64,000 nucleotides of DNA from Bacillus sp. FSL K6-3431 (GCF_038002605.1 NZ_JBBOCT010000001.1:2356001-2420000); one strand, 5' to 3'; numbered from the stretch's first letter, positions 7,712-17,757 are shown. The notes: generated from the letters alone by a model not told the origin. A program made the numbers and translations.

Positions 7712-9381
7712 CAAGCGAAATGCTAACAGTCAAAAATCTTTCATTCTCTTACGATGAAACAGAAGCACCAGTATTACGCAACCTTTCTTTTTCATTAAAA
7801 AAGGGAGAATCGATGATGCTACTTGGGCCTAGTGGTTCAGGAAAAAGTTCGCTCACCTTATGTTTAAACGGTTTATATCCTTCCGTCATTGATGGACATC
7901 TAGAAGGTTCTATACAACTTTTCGGAAAAAGCATCGCTGATTATCTTCCTGGTGAAGCAAGTAAACATATAGGCGTTGTGTTCCAAGACCCTGAAGCACA
8001 ATTTTGTATGCTCACTGTGGAAGACGAGATCGCCTTTGGTTTAGAAAATATAAAAATACCACGGGAAAAAATCGCAGAACGAATCGGCTGGGCTTTACAG
8101 CTTGTTGGTCTAGAAGAACATCTTTCAGCGAATATTGCCGCGCTCTCTGGTGGGATGAAGCAAAAACTAGCCTTGGCATGTGTACTTGCCATGAAGCCAG
8201 ACCTAATCATTTTGGATGAGCCTACAGCATTGCTTGATCCTATTACCACGAAAGATTTTGCGCAAACAATTAAAAGGCTGCAAGCGGAACTACAATTTTC
8301 ACTGATTGTGATTGAACATAAATTGGACCATTGGATTTCATTTATGGATAAATCTCTTGTATTCTCTGAAAATGGAGAGGTTATTTTTGAAGGAACACCA
8401 AAAGAGTGTTTCAAACATTATCGTGGGGATCTAAAGAATCATGGGATTTGGTTACCGAAAACACTTTTACTAAGCGAGCAATTGGGTTTAGATAACGCGG
8501 TGCCACTCTCAGAAAAAGAGTTATTAGAAACATTGGTAGATTATAAGTTCACTGTAATAGAAATTCCACTCAATCAGAGGAAGAGTGTTTACACTTTACA
8601 CCCTATTCTAGAAACGACAGAACTCACTTATACTAAAAGTGAAAAAAGCATAATAAAAAATATGAATATACGTCTTCCGGAAGGTGCACTTACGGCAATT
8701 GTCGGCCCGAATGGTGCAGGGAAATCAACTTTATCATACTTGCTAGCTGGACTAGTTAAACCCACGAGCGGTAAAGTTTTACATAAAGAAAAGTCTTTAA
8801 GGCACTTATCTGACGTGGAAATGAGCAAGACAATCGGCTATGTATTTCAAAATCCAGAACATCAATTCATCGCTGATACTGTCTACGAAGAAATAGCATT
8901 TTCATTAAAAATGCAAAAGAGAAGTAAAGCTGAAATAAAACAAATTGTTGAGGATATTTTAGGCGCATGTCGACTGCAACATTTATCTCATCAACATCCA
9001 TTTGCATTAAGTCAAGGCCAGAAAAGACGACTTAGTGTTGCGACAATGATGGTGGATGAACAACCACTACTTATTTTAGATGAACCGACATATGGTCAAG
9101 ATGCCAGAACAACCGAAGAATTGATGAAAATGGTGAATAAACGCCTGGAAGTTGGATTTTCAGCCATAATGATTACTCATGATATGGAGCTTGTATCTTC
9201 CTATGCCGATTATGTGATCGTAATTATTGATGGAGAAGTATTGTTTCAAGGAACGCCTCATCTACTGTTTTTAGCGTCCGACCAACTACTTGAAGCGGCC
9301 CATATTGAACTTCCGATCGCCTATTCATTACAGAAAAAATTAACTATTCGAGGTGAGGCTTTTGCAGCTTCATACACTTAA
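7708..9381 (+). CDS. ykoD: HMP/thiamine transporter ATPase YkoD (two ABC domains)
   Basis: 557 residues with two fused ATP-binding cassettes, as usual for YkoD/CbiO-type ECF ATPases. Domain 1: Walker A GPSGSGKSS (40-48), signature LSGGMKQK, Walker B LIILDEPTALLD. Domain 2: Walker A GPNGAGKST (about 333), a variant signature ALSQGQKRR (about 434), Walker B LLILDEPTYGQD. It energises vitamin-precursor import through YkoE and YkoC at the inner face of the membrane. It overlaps ykoE by four bases and ykoC by about 20-29 bases, indicating translational coupling. Confidence 0.95.
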   Translation: MTSEMLTVKNLSFSYDETEAPVLRNLSFSLKKGESMMLLGPSGSGKSSLTLCLNGLYPSVIDGHLEGSIQLFGKSIADYLPGEASKHIGVVFQDPEAQFCMLTVEDEIAFGLENIKIPREKIAERIGWALQLVGLEEHLSANIAALSGGMKQKLALACVLAMKPDLIILDEPTALLDPITTKDFAQTIKRLQAELQFSLIVIEHKLDHWISFMDKSLVFSENGEVIFEGTPKECFKHYRGDLKNHGIWLPKTLLLSEQLGLDNAVPLSEKELLETLVDYKFTVIEIPLNQRKSVYTLHPILETTELTYTKSEKSIIKNMNIRLPEGALTAIVGPNGAGKSTLSYLLAGLVKPTSGKVLHKEKSLRHLSDVEMSKTIGYVFQNPEHQFIADTVYEEIAFSLKMQKRSKAEIKQIVEDILGACRLQHLSHQHPFALSQGQKRRLSVATMMVDEQPLLILDEPTYGQDARTTEELMKMVNKRLEVGFSAIMITHDMELVSSYADYVIVIIDGEVLFQGTPHLLFLASDQLLEAAHIELPIAYSLQKKLTIRGEAFAASYT

Positions 9382-10147
9382 TCCGACTATTAAAGCTTTA
9401 ACAGTCGTTATCCTTGTATCCATGTTATCTTTCGTTTTCGATCCCGTGACACCTTTGCTGTTCTGGATGCTCATCCTTGTCATTACTTTTGCCTTCGGAA
9501 AAGTTAACATTCGTAAATGGTTGCTCATTTTTATTCCGTTCTTACTGGTCGCTCTTGGGTATGTATGGACAACTGCCGTATTTTCCAATCCTCCTGAGGG
9601 CATCAATCTTGTCGTTTACTGGACTGCAGGTCCATTTAAAATCACAAACTACGGCATTTCCACTGGACTGGCTCTCGGATTCCGAGTCCTTTGTTTTGCA
9701 GGACTTTCACTGTTATTCATTTTGACGACCGATCCGATAAAATTTATTTTAAGCCTTGTTCAGCAATGTAAATTACCGCCAAAATTTGCCTATGGATTGC
9801 TCGCAGGCTACCGCTTTTTGCCATTACTGACAGAGGAAATTAGAATTATCCGACATGCCCATAAAGTACGTGGTGCAAATCGCGAAGCAGGTATCAAAGG
9901 GAAACTACTTGCTTTGAAAAGATATGCCATTCCCCTACTTGCTAGTGCCATTCGTAAAGCAGAACGCGCCGCAATTGCAATGGAATCAAAGGGCTTCACA
10001 GGTGCACGTGACCGAACATATTATTATCGCTCAGAAGTAAAAAAACAAGACTGGATATTTTTTAGTTTAATGGTTATTCTATTTTTAGCCTGTGTCATCA
10101 TTTCTATGAAACTTGGAACATTTAGATGGTATGGAGAGATATTGTAG
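9362..10147 (+). CDS. ykoC: HMP/thiamine transporter T component YkoC
   Basis: About 261 residues with several membrane segments and the coupling-helix region of CbiQ/EcfT-like proteins (AHKVRGANREAGIKGK; AERAAIAMESKGFTGARDR). The two short Ala-Arg-Gly-like stretches are where T components dock onto the ATPase. I chose TTG at 9362 because AGGTGAGG (9351-9358) precedes it; a GTG at 9353 in the same frame is the alternative. It is the last gene of the yko operon. Confidence 0.9.
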   Translation: MQLHTLNPTIKALTVVILVSMLSFVFDPVTPLLFWMLILVITFAFGKVNIRKWLLIFIPFLLVALGYVWTTAVFSNPPEGINLVVYWTAGPFKITNYGISTGLALGFRVLCFAGLSLLFILTTDPIKFILSLVQQCKLPPKFAYGLLAGYRFLPLLTEEIRIIRHAHKVRGANREAGIKGKLLALKRYAIPLLASAIRKAERAAIAMESKGFTGARDRTYYYRSEVKKQDWIFFSLMVILFLACVIISMKLGTFRWYGEIL

Positions 10148-10212
10148 CACCTTATTGCCCCGACAAACGCTAAGGGTTAGATCAAAATAAAAAGACACAT
10201 AAAGTGAAACTT

Positions 10213-10403
10213 CCATCAGTGGGGGGTTTGTTCATCCCCCACTGATGGTTAAGGAACTCAGGCTAAGGTCGCCGCGTCCTGCGGCTACGCCTGAGTGACC
10301 AACATCCTGTTGGCCTGAATCAATCGGGCCTTTACGGGTAGTTATCCCCCACTTATCCTTCTTCGATTTCTCTAAGTCTTGAAGTGGGGGTTTTACTGCC
10401 CGT
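10213..10403 (+). ncRNA. Cluster of four strong hairpins, candidate structured RNA or IS605-type relic
   Basis: Hairpin 1: CCATCAGTGGGGG/CCCCCACTGATGG (10213-10248, perfect 13 bp). Hairpin 2: CTCAGGC...GCCTGAG enclosing GCCGC/GCGGC (10257-10295). Hairpin 3: CCAACA/TGTTGG (10299-10313). Hairpin 4: ACGGGTAGTTATCCCCCACTT against AAGTGGGGGTTTTACTGCCC, closing at 10403. The order of stems and the CCCCCACTT/AAGTGGGGG close recall IS200/IS605-linked RNAs (HEARO/omega-RNA type) or non-autonomous palindrome-associated elements. No tnpB or iscB is next to it. Structure is seen; identity is inferred. Confidence 0.5.
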
Positions 10404-10414
10404 TAATCTGCAAT

Positions 10415-10447
10415 AAAAACTGAGCAGCATATCGCTACTCAGTTTTT
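10415..10447. terminator. Bidirectional terminator between ykoC and the YflT-like gene
   Basis: AAAAACTGAGCAGC pairs with GCTACTCAGTTTTT (one mismatch). A/T tracts on both sides let it end transcription from both converging genes. Confidence 0.8.
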
Positions 10448-10457
10448 ACATTTTAAA

Positions 10458-11066
10458 CTAAAACCGATTGTTTTTATCAGCGTTGGTATATGGATTATCA
10501 TCGCCAGTTTGCAATTCATCGCCTTTTTCCTTTTGCTCTTTATCAATCCTTGCCTGTTGACTAATATCCGTATCGGTTTGTACATTTAAGCGCTCTTCTT
10601 CACTCATATAGGACTCACTTCCTGTATTATTAACTTGGGTTGAAGGATCTAAGGGTGGATTTAATGGATTTGGTCCTAAATTCGGATCAGCAGGTTTGAC
10701 AATATTAGCCCCGCTAGCATATAAAACCCCGTAGTCTTTATCAACATAGAGTAATATGTTTCCATTTTGAATTTCTTGATAATAGCGCTTTACTTCTGCA
10801 TCGGATGCGCCCATCTTCTCGAGTGCTTCCCTTACTGGTTCTTCACCAGACAGAAAGGCTATAAACTTGTCAAGCCAACCGACATCTACTTCTTCTGAGG
10901 ATTGCACATCCACATCTGTTTGTCCTCTTAACATCGAAATTTCCTTTTCTCCTTGAGCTACTGCGTATATATCGTCAGCTTCATACCCTTGGATTTTCAA
11001 CTCTTGAATTTTAAGAAAGGCTTCTTCTTCAGTTGGAAAAGTACCAATAAATTTCTTCTTATCCAT
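10458..11066 (-). CDS. YflT/general stress protein 17M-like protein
   Basis: About 202 residues. The first 110 residues (KFIGTFPTEEEAFLKIQELK, then YEADDIYAVAQ and DVGWLDKFIAFLSGE) match the heat-induced stress protein YflT domain (general stress protein 17M). The C-terminal third is acidic, polar and likely disordered. Start at ATG 11066 is preferred because AAGGAGG lies 10 bases upstream; an in-frame ATG at 11075 sits too close to that site. A good sigma-B promoter precedes it, so induction by general stress is expected. The biochemical role of the family is unknown. Confidence 0.85.
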   Translation of the reverse strand: MDKKKFIGTFPTEEEAFLKIQELKIQGYEADDIYAVAQGEKEISMLRGQTDVDVQSSEEVDVGWLDKFIAFLSGEEPVREALEKMGASDAEVKRYYQEIQNGNILLYVDKDYGVLYASGANIVKPADPNLGPNPLNPPLDPSTQVNNTGSESYMSEEERLNVQTDTDISQQARIDKEQKEKGDELQTGDDNPYTNADKNNRF

Positions 11067-11109
11067 GAATATCATTCCTCCTTAGGTCTGCCTGGACATT
11101 ACTCATAAC

Positions 11110-11134
11110 TTACCCGTAAAAAATTTGATAAAAC
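11110..11134 (-). promoter_or_regulatory. Sigma-B-type promoter of the stress gene
   Basis: Read on the minus strand: GTTTTA, 13-bp spacer, GGGTAA. This matches the sigma-B consensus (GTTT, 12-15 bp, GGGTAA), and the gene downstream belongs to a general-stress family. Confidence 0.75.
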
Positions 11135-11223
11135 ATATATATGAGTCAATTTCATAAATAACTATTTTAGTAAATTACACGAACATTAAGTTTAGGGGAA
11201 ACAATTTGTTAGTTTCCAATTTA

Positions 11224-11352
11224 GTTGATTGGAGCGAAAGGCGGCGACTCCTGCGGGATTAGCGGGACAGGTGAGACCCCGCAGGGCGCGGAGCGATCGA
11301 GGAGGCTCACTGCCCGCCCCGCGGAAAGCGTCCGCCTGGAGCGCAAATCAAC
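11224..11352. repeat. GC-rich palindromic Bacillaceae repeat, copy 2
   Basis: Runs from GTTGATTGGAGCGAAAGGCGG to CCGCCTGGAGCGCAAATCAA. The termini are inverted repeats, so the whole element can fold back on itself. Its core shares AGGTGAGACCCCGC and GAGGAGGCTCAC with copy 1 at 6824-6945. No convincing gene lies within. Confidence 0.8.
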
Positions 11353-11501
11353 GTTGTTCGGATTCTAATACTGAAATCTCTATTATGAAATTGCTTCATA
11401 TAGGAATTTAAAAGAAGGAAGCATAATTACTTTCATCCAGTTTGCTTCTATGTACACAATGAACTCCCCTGCAGTAGCCAAAAACAATAATAGAAAAGCA
11501 A

Positions 11502-11541
11502 AATCACGTTCCTCGCCTATTTTTCAGCTGGATACGTGATT
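11502..11541 (-). terminator. Likely terminator of the iol operon
   Basis: AATCACGT (11502-11509) pairs with ACGTGATT (11534-11541) over a long loop, 29 bases past the iolB stop. On the minus strand it is followed by TTGCTTTTC. A moderate terminator. Confidence 0.5.
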
Positions 11542-11569
11542 GTTAAAATTCTTCATGTTATATTATCAA

Positions 11570-12328
11570 TTATAGTAACCACTTATGTTCTTCTACCATA
11601 ATACGTTCTTGCCAAGGGTTATTGTCTAAGTGACGAATCATCCAACAAAAATACATTGAATAGCCTGGGGCTGTAGCTTGTGGATGATCAAGTCCACCTG
11701 GAATCGTTATAAAGCTGTTATGGACAACACGATGGGCATCTTCTCCGACCATTGCACACCCAAACCCTTGTGATTGATCAAACCTGTAATAATATACTTC
11801 TGGTTGATCGTGATAATGTGGTGGATAACTTGACCATCGACCCGGATGTGAAATAACCTCACCTATGACCATATTTGAATAAGGGGCATTGTCATAATCA
11901 AATATCGTTCGAATCGTACGAAATGCTGTGCCGTCCCATACTCCATCGCCCGCATTGATGCTTTGGCAGTCCGTCGGTTTATATAATTTCGCAGCAAAAC
12001 TTTTATCATTGATTGTCTTTTGTATAAGCACTTCACTTTTGCCTTGTGCTGTAATGATCACGTCGATTCCCGCCGGAACATGGAGACAGTGCGGATCCTC
12101 CGTAAACACATCGCCTCTTATTACATCCACTGACTCTCCATCCCACTCGATCTTAACAGAACCTTCAAGTGGCAAGATAGCTGATTCTTTTTCACTATCA
12201 AACAGTGTCACCGATTCACCTGCTGATAAGGTATAGATGCCAATATCCTGTAGCATATCTCTATGCTTTCCGTTTATTTCTGTTAATGATGTGTAACCCT
12301 GTTCTAATTCACCTAATTTTTCAAACAT
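11570..12328 (-). CDS. iolB: 5-deoxy-glucuronate isomerase IolB
   Basis: About 252 residues, slightly under the usual ~270, with the bicupin KduI/IolB signature: PPHYHDQPEVYYYRFDQSQG and a C-terminal half ending WMIRHLDNNPW. The histidine/glutamate cluster HYHDQPE is the metal site. It converts 5-deoxy-D-glucuronate to 5-dehydro-2-deoxy-D-gluconate in inositol catabolism. The ATG at 12328 has GGAGGAG upstream and overlaps the end of iolJ by eight bases. It is the last gene of this iol operon. Confidence 0.94.
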   Translation of the reverse strand: MFEKLGELEQGYTSLTEINGKHRDMLQDIGIYTLSAGESVTLFDSEKESAILPLEGSVKIEWDGESVDVIRGDVFTEDPHCLHVPAGIDVIITAQGKSEVLIQKTINDKSFAAKLYKPTDCQSINAGDGVWDGTAFRTIRTIFDYDNAPYSNMVIGEVISHPGRWSSYPPHYHDQPEVYYYRFDQSQGFGCAMVGEDAHRVVHNSFITIPGGLDHPQATAPGYSMYFCWMIRHLDNNPWQERIMVEEHKWLL

Positions 12329-13175
12329 CAAAACTCCTCCTTAGCCGACCATCACTTTTAAATATTCGCATATGATTTCTGATACTTTCGCTTGCAGCCT
12401 CAACAATGCGTTCATGATAAGAATAATAATCACTAAATGGAGCGTCCTTATTAACGGCATGAACGACATGATTAAATGTCGATGTAGCTACATTGATTTT
12501 TCGAATACCATGGTGGATGCATGTACGAAAATCAACTTCAGTTAACCCAGAACCACCATGTAAAACGAGAGGCATTGCTACTTCGGAATGTATTTCTTTG
12601 AGACGGTCGACGCGTATATTTGGTTTTTCTTTATACATACCATGTGCATTGCCGATCGCTATTGCTAGTGCATCAATATTCGTTTCATTTGTAAATCGTT
12701 TCGCATCTTCTACAGATGTTATTAAAATATCTATATCGGCCGAACCATCTTCACTCCCACCAACCTGACCAATTTCCGCCTCTAAGGTTACATCGTATTC
12801 AGCGGCCAATGCGGCTATTCTATTGGTTTCTTCTATATTTTTTTCGATCGGGTAATGTGAACCATCATACATAATCGAAGAAAAGCCGAGTTCTAATGCT
12901 TCTCGAATCTTGGCCTCTGTTAAGCCGTGATCAAAATGAACAGCTACCGGTATCGCTGCCTTTTTCGCTGCCGCAACCATCATAGGCCCAATTAAATGCA
13001 GTGGTGAATGCTTAAGACGTACTTCCGCAATTTGCAAAATAAGGGGAGACCGAAGCTCTTCCGCCACATTAATTGCCGCCTTGATCATTTCCATATTGGC
13101 CATACTAAATGCGCCGACGGCATAATCCCCTAATTCTGCATCGACTAAAAGTTCTTTCATTTTTACCAATGGCAT
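12321..13175 (-). CDS. iolJ: Class II aldolase IolJ (2-deoxy-5-keto-gluconate-6-phosphate aldolase)
   Basis: 284 residues, class II fructose-bisphosphate aldolase family. Zinc and substrate motifs are visible: VHFDHGLT, SSIMYDGSH, EAEIGQVGGSED, AIGNAHGMY and LVLHGGSGL. In Bacillus, IolJ splits 2-deoxy-5-keto-D-gluconate 6-phosphate into dihydroxyacetone phosphate and malonate semialdehyde. The setting between iolE and iolB supports that role over glycolytic aldolase. ATG start with AGGAGG upstream. Confidence 0.92.
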   Translation of the reverse strand: MPLVKMKELLVDAELGDYAVGAFSMANMEMIKAAINVAEELRSPLILQIAEVRLKHSPLHLIGPMMVAAAKKAAIPVAVHFDHGLTEAKIREALELGFSSIMYDGSHYPIEKNIEETNRIAALAAEYDVTLEAEIGQVGGSEDGSADIDILITSVEDAKRFTNETNIDALAIAIGNAHGMYKEKPNIRVDRLKEIHSEVAMPLVLHGGSGLTEVDFRTCIHHGIRKINVATSTFNHVVHAVNKDAPFSDYYSYHERIVEAASESIRNHMRIFKSDGRLRRSFDV

Positions 13176-13191
13176 CTTTTTCTATCCTCCT

Positions 13192-14088
13192 TTACATTCC
13201 ACTCGTTTCCCGGATGTACTGACGCGCATTTAATGCATATTCTAAGGGATTTGCCTTGGCCGGATCCTGTTCCGCTTCAACAACGAACCAACCTTCAAAT
13301 CCACATTTAGAAAGTGCGTCAAATACTGGTGTAAAATCGATCACACCATCTCCTGGAACTGTGAATACGCCATTTTTAACCGCATGTAAAAAACTCCACT
13401 TTTGCTCGCGTGCTAATTGTGCTATATTGCCTCGGACATCTTTTAAATGAACATGATGAATGCGATCTTGATATTTTTCTAGGATGTTAAGGTGATCTTC
13501 TCCAGAAAATACGAGGTGACCTGTATCATAGAGTAGCGATACTTTTTCTCTATCCGTTTCTTCCATCAATCTAGCTATTTCTTCCGTCGTCTGGATTCCT
13601 GTACCCATATGGTGATGGTATACAATTTTCATTCCTTTTTCTGCTGCCAAATCTCCGAGTCTATGTAGACCTTCCACGAGTAATTTCCACTCATCATCTG
13701 TGAAAATCGGCTTCTTTTCAAAAAGTGGTGTAGACATTTCTCCTTGAATACTCTTTCCCTGTTCGGAGACAACGATGACTTTCGCACACATTTCAAACAA
13801 AAAGTCACGATGCTCGCGAAAAGCTGCTGCTGTTTCTTCAAAGGGCTTAGTTGTTAAAAATGAACTAAACCATGCGCTTGCAATAGTTAAACCACGTAGA
13901 GAAAGTGCTTTTTTAAGCTTTACGATATCGCGTGGATATTTATTCCCTACTTCACATCCTTGAAATCCTGCTAAAGCCATTTCACTTATACATTGTTCAA
14001 AAGTGATTTCACCACCCAGTTCGGGAAGATCATCGTTCGTCCAGCCAATTGGTGCAATCGCTAGCTTAACTTTCTTATCATCGACCAT
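13192..14088 (-). CDS. iolE: Inosose dehydratase IolE
   Basis: About 298 residues of the xylose-isomerase-like TIM barrel family, with [19 protein letters not shown] at the N-terminus, [19 protein letters not shown] and [12 protein letters not shown]. These match IolE, which dehydrates 2-keto-myo-inositol. The acidic and histidine residues in these motifs hold the divalent metal. I chose the ATG at 14088 because GGAGGG is eight bases ahead; in-frame ATGs at 14103 and 14094 lie on or too near that site. The gene follows the iolD stop by 14 bases. Confidence 0.93.
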   Translation of the reverse strand: MVDDKKVKLAIAPIGWTNDDLPELGGEITFEQCISEMALAGFQGCEVGNKYPRDIVKLKKALSLRGLTIASAWFSSFLTTKPFEETAAAFREHRDFLFEMCAKVIVVSEQGKSIQGEMSTPLFEKKPIFTDDEWKLLVEGLHRLGDLAAEKGMKIVYHHHMGTGIQTTEEIARLMEETDREKVSLLYDTGHLVFSGEDHLNILEKYQDRIHHVHLKDVRGNIAQLAREQKWSFLHAVKNGVFTVPGDGVIDFTPVFDALSKCGFEGWFVVEAEQDPAKANPLEYALNARQYIRETSGM

Positions 14089-14102
14089 GGGCATTCCCTC
14101 CA

Positions 14103-16025
14103 TTAATAAGCGCGAGCTTTTTCTAGATTTACTTGTTTATCTTCAAACGCTCGATGAACACTGTCCTTCTTTGATATTTCCGCAATACCAACATGCCACC
14201 AAGAATCATAGCCATGTGTCATTGTTTTCGGTAATACTTTAATATCAATTAATGTGGTAACAATCTGTTTTTTCGAATCTTCTATTGCATCTTCTAACTC
14301 TTGCATCGTTTGAACCGAATATGTTTTTGCACCGTAGCCTGCTGCCACCTGTGCGTAATTTATTTTCATAATAGAACCGTCTAATTTCCCAGTCTGTGGA
14401 TTGCGATGACGGAATTCAGTACCAAAACTGCCACCACCATTTTCCATTTGTAAATTATTAATACAACCAAATCCTGAGTTATCAAATAAGATAATGTTAA
14501 TTTTCTGGTTTTCTTGCAAACTAGTAACAAGCTCGGTATGAAGCATTAAGAAGCTACCATCGCCGACCATTGCATACACTTCTTTATCAGGTTCTGCGAG
14601 TTTCGCACCAAATGCCCCAGCAATCTCATAGCCCATACAAGAGTATCCGTATTCCATATGATATGTGTTCGTTTTTTTAGATGACCACATCCTTTGCAAA
14701 TCACCAGGTAAACTACCAGATGACCCGACGATGACCGAATCATCAGCCAATAATTCATTCACTTTTCCAATCACACCAGTTTGTGTAAGCTCCGTTCCCA
14801 ACACTTCTCTATATTCCGGTAAATAATCATCTAAATGCCCGGGATTTTCAGGTATGAAATTGGGTCCGTATGCAATGTTATTAAGACGATCCAGTTCATT
14901 CTGCCAATCCATTTTTACATCGAAGATCTCATTTTCAAAATTAGACTTATAACCGTGGAGCGCATCTGCAATAGCTTCAAGCCCTGCCTTTGCATCCGCA
15001 ACGACTTTTACGGCATCAAGTTTTGCAGCATGAAATTCGGATATATTTATCGTTAATATATCAGCATGTTCAAATAATTGTTTTGATCCAGTTGTAAAAT
15101 CAGTGAATCGAGTACCAACACCAATAATCAGATCTGCTTCTTTTGCTAGCGTATTTGCCGCTGAATTTCCTGTTACACCAATACCGCCGAGATTCAATGG
15201 ATGGCTACTTTCCACGGCACTTTTACCTGCTTGTGTTTCACCAAACGGAATATTAAACGCTTCTGCAAATGCAATAAAAGATTCAGCAGCTTCTGAATAA
15301 CGGACTCCGCCACCACAAATCAGCAAAGGCTTTTTCTTCCCTTTGATCAAATTTACTGCATCTTGCACACTTTCCCTTGAAGGCTCACGCCGTTCAATAC
15401 GATGCACGCGCTTTTCGAAGAACCTTTGTGGAAAGTCCCATGCTTCCCCTTGAACATCCTGTGGTAAACAAATGGTCACGGCTCCAGTATCAGCTGGATT
15501 TGTTAATACACGCATAGCATTGAGCATTGCCGACATCAGTTGCTCCGGACGATTGACTCGATCCCAATATTTACTTACTGATCGAAAAGCATCATTTGTT
15601 GAAACCGATAGATCATTCGTTTGTTCAATTTGTTGCAAAACAGGATCAGGTTGACGTGTGGCGAATACATCGCCTGGAAGTAATAAAATCGGAATATTAT
15701 TCGCAGTTGCTGTCCCGGCAGCTGTTACCATATTTGCAGCACCGGGGCCTACGGAAGATGTACAAGCAATAATCTGCTTGCGATGCTTTTGTTTAGCAAA
15801 TGCAATCGCTGCATGAGCCATTCCTTGTTCACTGCGCCCTTGATAAACTGCCAATTCTCCCGAATCTTCTTCAAGCGCTTGTCCAATCCCCGTTACATTT
15901 CCATGGCCAAAGATTGTGAAAATCCCTTTTACGAATAATTCTTGCCTACCATCAAATTCAACATATTGGCTCTTCAAAAAGTGCACAATCGCTTGTGCCG
16001 TGGTTAATCGAATTGTGTTCGTCAC
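14103..16025 (-). CDS. iolD: THcHDO hydrolase IolD (ThDP-dependent)
   Basis: About 640 residues, the expected length of IolD, with TRY signature stretches: [42 protein letters not shown] and YGYSCMGYE. The thiamine-pyrophosphate motif is GDGSFLML through to [11 protein letters not shown]. It opens the ring of 3D-trihydroxycyclohexane-1,2-dione to give 5-deoxy-glucuronate. Start: GTG at 16025 with GGAGGAGG seven bases upstream; in-frame codons further upstream add a non-homologous leader. It is separated from iolA by a 271-bp structured element. Confidence 0.94.
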   Translation of the reverse strand: MTNTIRLTTAQAIVHFLKSQYVEFDGRQELFVKGIFTIFGHGNVTGIGQALEEDSGELAVYQGRSEQGMAHAAIAFAKQKHRKQIIACTSSVGPGAANMVTAAGTATANNIPILLLPGDVFATRQPDPVLQQIEQTNDLSVSTNDAFRSVSKYWDRVNRPEQLMSAMLNAMRVLTNPADTGAVTICLPQDVQGEAWDFPQRFFEKRVHRIERREPSRESVQDAVNLIKGKKKPLLICGGGVRYSEAAESFIAFAEAFNIPFGETQAGKSAVESSHPLNLGGIGVTGNSAANTLAKEADLIIGVGTRFTDFTTGSKQLFEHADILTINISEFHAAKLDAVKVVADAKAGLEAIADALHGYKSNFENEIFDVKMDWQNELDRLNNIAYGPNFIPENPGHLDDYLPEYREVLGTELTQTGVIGKVNELLADDSVIVGSSGSLPGDLQRMWSSKKTNTYHMEYGYSCMGYEIAGAFGAKLAEPDKEVYAMVGDGSFLMLHTELVTSLQENQKINIILFDNSGFGCINNLQMENGGGSFGTEFRHRNPQTGKLDGSIMKINYAQVAAGYGAKTYSVQTMQELEDAIEDSKKQIVTTLIDIKVLPKTMTHGYDSWWHVGIAEISKKDSVHRAFEDKQVNLEKARAY

Positions 16026-16059
16026 TTCATATCCTCCTCCTGTGCTTAAAGATAGGAAT

Positions 16060-16293
16060 GGAGTCCGCACAGACAACAGACCCACTCCATCCATTCTTGA
16101 TAGATATAATCAAATTCGCCTTGGCGTATTTGCGCCCAAATTTTTATCAAGCTTACTCGATAAATTCCTTAAAAAATCTGAGGCATCCGCCGGAGGCTTA
16201 GCTTTATTCAGCTGGGGTTTGAACCCCAGCTGAATTGGATACCTGTTTGCATTCTTCTCGCCACTTGTAAAAGTAGGAGACTTCTGCTGAATA
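16060..16293. repeat. Structured element between iolA and iolD
   Basis: Perfect 14-bp hairpin ATTCAGCTGGGGTT/AACCCCAGCTGAAT at 16206-16235. A larger inverted pair, TTTATTCAGC (16203-16212) with GCTGAATAAA (16284-16293), encloses it and a weaker CGCCACTT/AGTAGG stem. The left flank ATCTGAGGCATCCGCC then GGAGGCTTAGC reminds me of repeats seen in related genomes. It may be a small palindromic mobile element, and would act as a processing or polarity site inside the operon. Confidence 0.5.
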
Positions 16294-16296
16294 AAT

Positions 16297-17757
16297 TTAA
16301 ATATAACGGGCAGTAACTACCTTTTTCCTAGTGTAAAACTCAACACCATCCGTGCCATTTGCATGAAGATCCCCATAAAACGAGTCTTTATATCCAGAGA
16401 ATGGAAAGAATGCCATTGGAGCTGGAACACCTAAATTGATGCCCAACATACCTGCATCAATGGTTTCCCGGAACTGTCGAACAGCCGCGGCGCTATCTGT
16501 ATACAAGCATGCGCCGTTTGCCAGCGCGGAAGCATTTGCAACTTCCACGCCTTCAGCTAAATCATTTACGCGTACGATCGATAAAACTGGAGCGAATATT
16601 TCATCCTGCCAAATTTTCATTTCTTTCGTTACATGATCAAAAATAGTCGGGCCAACAAAATATCCTGCTTCATTCGTTTGCTGATCGTCACGGCCGTCGC
16701 GTACAAGTGTCGCGCCCTCTTTAATACCAGATTCAATATAACCAAGTGTCCGTTCTTTATGACCTTCACGAATGACTGGACCTAAAAATACGCCATCATC
16801 GAGTCCGTTGCCAATCTTAATTTGATCTGCCGCCTCTTTTAGCTTCTCAACTAATTGATCAGCAATACTTGCATCCACTGCAACAACAGCAGCTGCCATA
16901 CAACGTTCACCAGCTGAGCCGAATGCAGCGCTAATAATTTCTTTAACAGTAAGATCCAGATCCGCATCACTTAATACAATGGAGTGGTTTTTCGCTCCCG
17001 CTAGTGCTTGTACACGTTTCAAATTTGCCGTTCCTGTTTTATATACATATTCTGCAACAGGTTGCGATCCTACAAATGAAATCGCTTTAATATCTTTATG
17101 TTCAAGGAGACCGTTCACAACATCATGAGCCCCATTAACAATATTGAGCACTCCTTTTGGAAGACCCGCCTCTGTAAATAATTCCGCTAGTCGAGATGCC
17201 AATAATGGCGTGCGTTCAGATGGTTTCAGTACAAACGTATTTCCACAAGCTATGGCAAGTGGATACATCCAAGCAGGAACCATCATCGGAAAATTAAACG
17301 GTGTAATTCCACCCACGACTCCAAGTGGATAGCGATACATACCAGATTCAAGATTAGTCGCAATATCCGGTAGCTGTTTCCCCATCATTAGGGTTGGAGC
17401 ACCTGCTGCAAATTCTACACATTCGATGCCTCTTAGAACTTCCCCTTTAGCTTCAGAAAGACTTTTCCCATTTTCAATCGTCACTAGCTTAGCAAGCTCA
17501 TCCCAATTATCAACAAGAAGCTGCTGATATGCGAATAAAATACGTGCACGTTTTGGAACCGATACCTGTGACCATGTTTTAAATGCTTCTTTTGCTGTCT
17601 GAATAGCCAGATCAAGATCTTCCTTTGTAGAATAAGGAACTTCTGCCAATACTTCACCTGTCGCTGGATTAACTACTGTTTCTGACTTTTCCGCTGAAGA
17701 TTCGACCCATTCTCCATTGATATAGTTTTTTAACCGTTCAACTGTTGTCTGTGACAT
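16297..17757 (-). CDS. iolA: Methylmalonate/malonate-semialdehyde dehydrogenase IolA
   Basis: 486 residues, CoA-acylating aldehyde dehydrogenase of the MmsA/IolA family. Seen: [25 protein letters not shown] and the catalytic [12 protein letters not shown] with Cys286. It oxidises malonate semialdehyde to acetyl-CoA and CO2 with NAD and CoA, the last step of inositol breakdown. It follows iolC by 21 bases. Also suited to methylmalonate semialdehyde from valine, but the operon points to inositol. Confidence 0.94.
   Translation of the reverse strand: MSQTTVERLKNYINGEWVESSAEKSETVVNPATGEVLAEVPYSTKEDLDLAIQTAKEAFKTWSQVSVPKRARILFAYQQLLVDNWDELAKLVTIENGKSLSEAKGEVLRGIECVEFAAGAPTLMMGKQLPDIATNLESGMYRYPLGVVGGITPFNFPMMVPAWMYPLAIACGNTFVLKPSERTPLLASRLAELFTEAGLPKGVLNIVNGAHDVVNGLLEHKDIKAISFVGSQPVAEYVYKTGTANLKRVQALAGAKNHSIVLSDADLDLTVKEIISAAFGSAGERCMAAAVVAVDASIADQLVEKLKEAADQIKIGNGLDDGVFLGPVIREGHKERTLGYIESGIKEGATLVRDGRDDQQTNEAGYFVGPTIFDHVTKEMKIWQDEIFAPVLSIVRVNDLAEGVEVANASALANGACLYTDSAAAVRQFRETIDAGMLGINLGVPAPMAFFPFSGYKDSFYGDLHANGTDGVEFYTRKKVVTARYI

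Noticed and set aside
7708..9381. Cobalt/nickel transporter ATPase
   Set aside because: The ECF ATPase could fit several metals or vitamins, but the YkoE and YkoF partners and the TPP riboswitch settle on thiamine/HMP.
11229..11411. Open frame inside the GC-rich repeat
   Set aside because: It lies within a palindromic repeat, is rich in Arg, Ala and Gly from GC bias, and has no ribosome-binding site.
12321..13175. Glycolytic fructose-bisphosphate aldolase
   Set aside because: Same family, but overlap with iolB and position after iolE identify it as IolJ.
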